Assembly: GCA_023014335.1 (NCBI GenBank)
Contig: JAECYW010000007.1
Coordinates: 3,100,001-3,164,000, forward strand
Reading direction: 5' to 3'
From: Galerina marginata
Taxonomy: Eukaryota > Basidiomycota > Agaricomycetes > Agaricales > Galerinaceae
DNA length: 64,000 nt
The first letter of the stretch is position 1. Each line of letters starts with the position of its first letter. The notes beneath the pieces were generated by a model, which saw nothing but the letters and a program-made list of their open reading frames with translations, was not told the DNA's origin and did no database searches. The position numbers and the translations under genes are program-made. Positions 59,087 to 64,000 of the stretch are shown here, piece after piece.

Positions 59087-59950
59087 ATTCGAATCTGTCA
59101 GCACCTTATTTACAGTTCTGTAAGAAGAATCTTATTTCTTCGAGTCTACTTGAAGTACCATGACATGTCAAATCTTTTCTTGTCATTAACACCATTCTTT
59201 CGGACACAACGGTGTCTACTTTTCTTCTGCCACGGCGGATGCTAAGTAAATGGCACCTGTTATTCGTCCTAAATTTATTCGTTCATATCTACTTGAGTAA
59301 GTTGAGTGGTAGAAGAGTCATTCTGGATGTACTAAGCTCTTTCAAACTTTACGCTTAGTGGCGCGATGCTTCTTGCCTATGTGTGTGATTTCCCTCTTTT
59401 CACCGACATTCCGTATTGCTTGCTGGCTTTGGTCGCGGTTTGCGCTTTCAACTAGGCGAGCCAATTAGCCGCAGAGGTGCGAGCTGAGATTAATATTGGT
59501 ACGTTTTTGATAATTTCTTGGATTTTATCTGCTTATGTGCTTTTTCTATCGCTGCACTTTCCCGAAATATTCTCACCGCAAGAAAAATCTGCACCGCCTT
59601 GATTGTTTAAAAGTCAATGTGTTTTGTACATTGCCGTTATCTGATGGATGGGGCCATGCTTCTTGTTGGAGAGCGTGGAAGACGTGGAAAGCTCAGTGTA
59701 ATTTCATGTCGGTCGGAATCAAGTCATCAAGATTCAGCGCCAACAATCTAAATCAAGGGCAGGATATTTATGGACTTTGCCAGTAACCGAGAGAAACACC
59801 AATTTGGAGGGTCGACTGTTATCTTGCAATGTCCTCCACTCTTTGTCACCGAATTATGTCTTTCAGGGTCGGAGATCAGAGTGCGTGCCTACTATATGCA
59901 TTGGGGAAGACCAACCCTTCCTTCACCCATTCTTTTTCACTGAACCGTCT
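59087..59950. other. Spacer between G1' and G2'
   Basis: Duplicate of 19564-20500 with several indels. The repeat tail block AAATATTCTCACCGCAAG is at about 59565. No gene. Confidence 0.5.
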
Positions 59951-59953
59951 CAA

Positions 59954-60034
59954 ATCAACCCCTTATAACGCGTTGTTTATGTATTCATCACAAATCAATC
60001 AACGAAAATGGAAGGGTGCACCGTGCTATATAAA
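59954..60034 (+). promoter_or_regulatory. Conserved upstream block and TATA box of G2'
   Basis: AATCAACCCCTTATAACGCG begins the block. TATATAAA is at 60027-60034, about 130 bp before the ATG. Confidence 0.55.
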
Positions 60035-60164
60035 CCTGAATTCCGCCATACATTCGTCTACACTTATCAGACGGTTCTTCTCGAGTAAAGCTGGGCCATA
60101 CTTTTGTTTTTTAACGGCTCTCTCGTTGATCCACAAACTTGAACCAGCTTCGGCTTACGGAAAT

Positions 60165-61634
60165 ATGGTAGCCAATACAAAATTGATAATAGTGGATGAC
60201 ACAGACCTTACCATCCAATACAGCGGTCCATGGTTTCTAGCTACCGGAACGCACAACAATTCGAGCGACACAACCCCTTTTCAAAACACCTTGCATGGAG
60301 TCAATGTCAATGCAAGTTTCTCTTACAGTTTTAGAGGTGAGCGGATTATTTTGCAACTGAATGTGATTTTCTAGAGATTGGGTGACACATTCTTGCGACT
60401 GTAGGTTCACAGATCAGGGTTTATGGAACGACCGATGGTGCGGCGTTGGTCGGTAGAGACAATGATCCAAGCTGGGCCTGCTTCATCGATGGTCATAGCA
60501 TTTCAAACGGCTGGGGCACACCTGTGCTCCCCCAAAATAACTGGGAATTTTGTGAAAACTCTGCTATGTCCGACACGGTGCATAATCTCACCGTACAGAT
60601 CACTGTTAGGGACTCGAGCAACACTTTTTGGGTTGATACTCTTCGGTACCTCCCAGCGGTAGATACGCAATCCGATAATGTTACAGCTTTAGTGGCGCTT
60701 ACGGACCCATCAATCCAATATGGTCCTGGATGGAAAACAACTAGGAACGGGCTTTGGACGCAACTCTCTGGGGCCAAAGTAGCTTTTGAATTTGTTGGTG
60801 AGTAGCGCTCAAACTGCTCTTATTGTCTTTCTTAACATTCTTATGATTGCAGGTGTTCGAATCACCTGGATTGGCATGCGAATGAACGCCAGTCTTGCAT
60901 CCACATCTGCGACCTACTCCATCGATGGAGATACCCCGGTGTCCGTTCCGTTACCCAAGCTTTCGTCTTCCCTCCCTGACCCCTCTTACTTGCAAACTAT
61001 CTTTCAAACCGAGCCAGTATCCTTTGGAAAGCATCTCTTGGAAGTTGTTTATAATGGGCATGCCCAAACTACACCCCTTTCCTTACAGCTATTCGTCATC
61101 CAGAACTCCACTATCGCAGCCTCATCACCCAACACTACGTCTGTGGTTGGGCCAACAGACTTGCCATCAAGTTTGATGCTGAAGGGAAGGTCAAAGTCTC
61201 TAATTGGATCTGTCGTCGGGGGCGTTTTGGGGACCTTCACGATCATAGGGGTCCTAATTTTTCTCCTGCATCACCGACGATCGAGGAGGAATCCAAAAAT
61301 CAAACGATACGCAAAGCTGGATTTCGCCAGCCTAACAGTTCATCCCTTCGACGCCTCCGCCCCAGAGCGAGAGCCACTTATTACCGAAAAGCGTCCACCT
61401 GCTAACAGAATTTCTGTTAGACCGACTCTTATTCAAACAACTGGAAAGGTCGTCAGGACCGATAGGATACCAGAAACCGTCGGCGTCGTCAGTAGGGAAG
61501 AGGAGAATACAGCTCCCATCCAGAATGGTTTGCCTCCTGTACAGCTGAGCCACCATGAAGCCAGCGGGATAAGATTACCTGAAAGAGAAGAGGCTCTCGT
61601 GGTTGAACTCCCGCCGCTATATACTGTATGTTGA
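60165..61634 (+). CDS. G2', single-pass membrane protein with two ectodomain modules
   Basis: Three exons, 60165-60336, 60405-60797 and 60853-61634, join to 448 aa and are almost identical to G2 through the ectodomain and membrane segment (GSVVGGVLGTFTIIGVLIFL). Differences concentrate in the cytoplasmic tail after RPTLIQTTGKVV, where G2' lacks two residues and has several substitutions (PPVQLSHHEASGIRLPERE against PPVRIVHHENSGLRLPEGE). Introns sit at the same places. Both G2 and G2' look intact, so the duplication doubled this gene. Role as for G2: probable surface protein. Confidence 0.8.
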
Positions 61635-62569
61635 CCAACGCCCGTCCTATTTATCTTCATATAAATATTCTGGAAGCTTTAAATCATATATTAGCAAACC
61701 TGGTATTTATTTTGTATCTACTCGTCGGACTAACTCTGTAATTTACTACCTGACAAATCTCACTCTGTTTTCGTATTGCCTCATTTGCTCACGGCCTCAT
61801 TCATCAGCGATATATTCTCAAGTATTGCTATCGTTCCATTTGGCAGTCGGTGGTCGGCAGGGCCAGGTGGTTTGTGCTCAGCAAAACATCACGAAAAAAT
61901 AGTTGCACGTATCTATTCAAGTCCGCTCGGTACTTGCGAGTTTCAGCCTTTTTTAATCCACCTATTCTCATCTAATCCGCATTCGCGAATCTTTCGCTTA
62001 TGATCAATCTGATCCCATCTAGCTTCTGTATTAGGGGTGTTCTTTGTGCATATTTTCAGTTCCTTCCATCTGTGTCAGTGATCAGGTATTTTCGACGCCA
62101 TCAGCCGCAGTCTCTCCTGTTCTGACATATTTCTGGGAATCTATTTTCCTAATGATCCGTGGACTGTGGTTTCGATCAGCACAGAAATTATAGTTGACGG
62201 CGTGATGGCTCAAGCGTATCCAATGCTGTGTCCTTGCAAATTCCGCAAAATTGGCCATCTTAATGATCAAACTTGGGTATGTACAGTCCCTTAACCTCCA
62301 AAGTTAATTCGTGACTTAAACCATCCTCAGCAACTTCGAAGGGATGAGGATGCTGCTAAACCCCGCAGTGTTAATCAGTGATCACTGCAGTGCTATTGGT
62401 AATGCGGGGTAAAAATGATTTCTAAATACTCTTTCCGAGCCTTTAATTATAGTATGAATGGCTTTTTCTCCACATAACGTCTAGGGTACTGTAACAGAGT
62501 TGTCACGATATCCGACGGCTCTCCAGCAGCCACTACAAGTAAGAATTCACATAGAGAGCCTAAGAAGGA
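61635..62569. other. Spacer after G2'
   Basis: Partly aligns with 22193-23139, with indels. No gene or RNA recognised. Confidence 0.35.
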
Positions 62570-64000
62570 AGTGGAAGGGAGACCGGTATGTGCTAGCTGG
62601 GCACATTAGCAAATGGAGAGCGAGTCCCAAATGGCGTGTGTCTTCATATAAACGATCTGAACCAAATGGACACCCAATGGCATCGCAAGGTTGAATAGAT
62701 CGTTGAGATAATTCATGCAGTTGGCTTGCTCTTGGTATTTTAGATGCATCCATGAGTCAAATGAAGCAAGATGGATTTTGAGATAGGATTGCGACCCAAT
62801 CTGGCAATCGTCGTGTGAATTCTTGAAATCAGATCGGCTCGGTCCTCGGCATTGCCAGCGTGGGGCTAAACTGTACAGTCGACCCGTTGACAGACCGAAT
62901 CTTCCGTCTCCTTTTCTTTTCAACGTTCATCTTCCCGTCCCTACTGTGTTAATGCCGCCTAGCTTTCGTGTTATCAGTTACGGTGCTCTTTCTTACACGG
63001 TGGATGCTACGTAAAGGTACGCGTTTCTTCATCGTCTTCGTTCATTCTTTGATGGTATCTGACATCAGTCTGGCTAGCTTCTGGGAAGGCAGACGCGTCT
63101 TTTGAAAACCCGGACGATTTCGTGAGTTCTACGCGTCTGAAGGCTTGCTTATTCTCCTTCTCTGTGCGCAGTTCTCCTGTCTCCCCTGTCTGTCCGCCTT
63201 TCTGACTGTCGTTCGCCACAGCTTTCCTTCCCGCAACACGTGTCTGGATAACCAGAGTGGTTCCAACAAAGATGGGTATTGGTATGCCCTTGATATTTTC
63301 TCGACAATTACCGGCTCATCCCCGATCCTTCTACCATGTTTAGCCCACGTCGCCCGCTGAGGATTTTTCTGCAGAGGAAGGGAGGCTGTTCCTGCAAATG
63401 AGGTGCGTATCATCCCTCCACTTGGGTTAATTCCTTTGTTAATAAGGGTTGAAAATTTGTTTAGACACAAGCCGAGTGCCCTTGTCACTCTCTGGGTATG
63501 TTTTAAACTTTTGCTCATTTCCGCGCTTATTCGCGCTCATTAGCCGTGAGCAAGCTCTATGGCGCTCGTCTGCCTGACCTTCCTGCATACCGATCACTAA
63601 ACGTTGAAGGTAAACCATATACAAGCTTATACCGGATGTGAATGTTCAACGTTCAGTCCTCGTCTAATTCAGATTCAGAATTCTGCTGTCCAAGTCTCAT
63701 TCAACGTGTTACAGTGCCTGCAATTTACCATCTGCCGCCCGCCACCCTACAAGCACGGCTGCACCTCCTTAACTCCTCGACGCTATGCTTGCTCGTCTAA
63801 CATCCTTCTTCTGAGCAGTCGGCACTCAGGTTCGAGACGAGATCCTGCTAGACGGCGGTAGGTAGTCACGTTCCGGAGTCCGTGAGCGATGACGTTGGCC
63901 CTTCAAGCTTCAAGCTTCAAGTTCGACTGCCTTAAACCTGGTTTGACCGGAGCTGACGCATGTTCGACTCGGCCGTATCTACCATTTGGATCTTGTAGAC
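62570..64000 (+). repeat. R9, copy of the dispersed repeat family, cut by the window end
   Basis: Head block at 62653-62740, then a stretch (63000-63470) almost identical to R3 (23530-23990). It continues past the last base. Confidence 0.65.

Larger units (their letters stand above)
47645..64000 (+). repeat. Segmental duplication, copy 2 (runs off the window)
   Basis: Same order and orientation as 12800-24535: F-box gene, R repeat, G1-type, G2-type, R repeat. It is longer mainly because of a 3973-bp hAT element and an extra partial head block in R8. The last bases still align with copy 1 near 24535. Confidence 0.9.

Overview
The window looks like part of a mushroom-type basidiomycete (Agaricomycete) genome. 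The evidence is genes split by many 50-75 bp GT-AG introns, basidiomycete-style F-box proteins, a NACHT-TPR receptor with the multi-exon N-terminus usual in that group, single-pass membrane proteins with paired ectodomain modules, and heavy transposon load (Ty1/copia, hAT, MITEs). No rRNA, tRNA or CRISPR array was recognised. The species is not identified from sequence.

Layout. 1-7850: a terminal-inverted-repeat DNA transposon without a coding core. It carries an intact, very young Ty1/copia element (85-5308, identical LTRs, 5-bp target duplication) and a second small insert (5568-6100). Its right end lies inside the 3' part of a beta-trefoil (ricin-B-like) gene on the minus strand (7815-9462), which looks like a pseudogene. 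10038-10654: a hAT-type MITE with a perfect 8-bp target duplication. 10.9-64 kb: a mosaic in which nine diverged copies (R1-R9) of one unclassified 3-4 kb repeat, all in the same orientation, alternate with genes or gene pairs: F-box gene L1; membrane-protein pair G1/G2; a minus-strand single-module membrane protein; a NACHT-TPR NOD-like receptor; a possible small secreted protein; an M35-like metalloprotease; F-box gene L2; and membrane-protein pair G1'/G2'.

About 12 kb (L1-R2-G1-G2-R3, 12.8-24.5 kb) is present a second time (L2-R8-G1'-G2'-R9, 47.6-64 kb, running off the end). The second copy of G1 is split by a 3973-bp hAT element. That element has an 8-bp target duplication and a transposase of 895 codons whose ten exons join in frame, so it may be autonomous.

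How the genes fit together. The NLR, F-box proteins and paired-module membrane proteins belong to families that expand quickly in fungi and serve recognition or turnover roles. Clustering with a shared repeat suggests a rapidly rearranging accessory island. A joint role in self/non-self or environmental recognition is only an inference. The best leads are the same-orientation repeat family with protein-like exons, the NLR with eight nearly identical 45-residue repeats and an apparent frameshift, and the duplicated locus broken by hAT.
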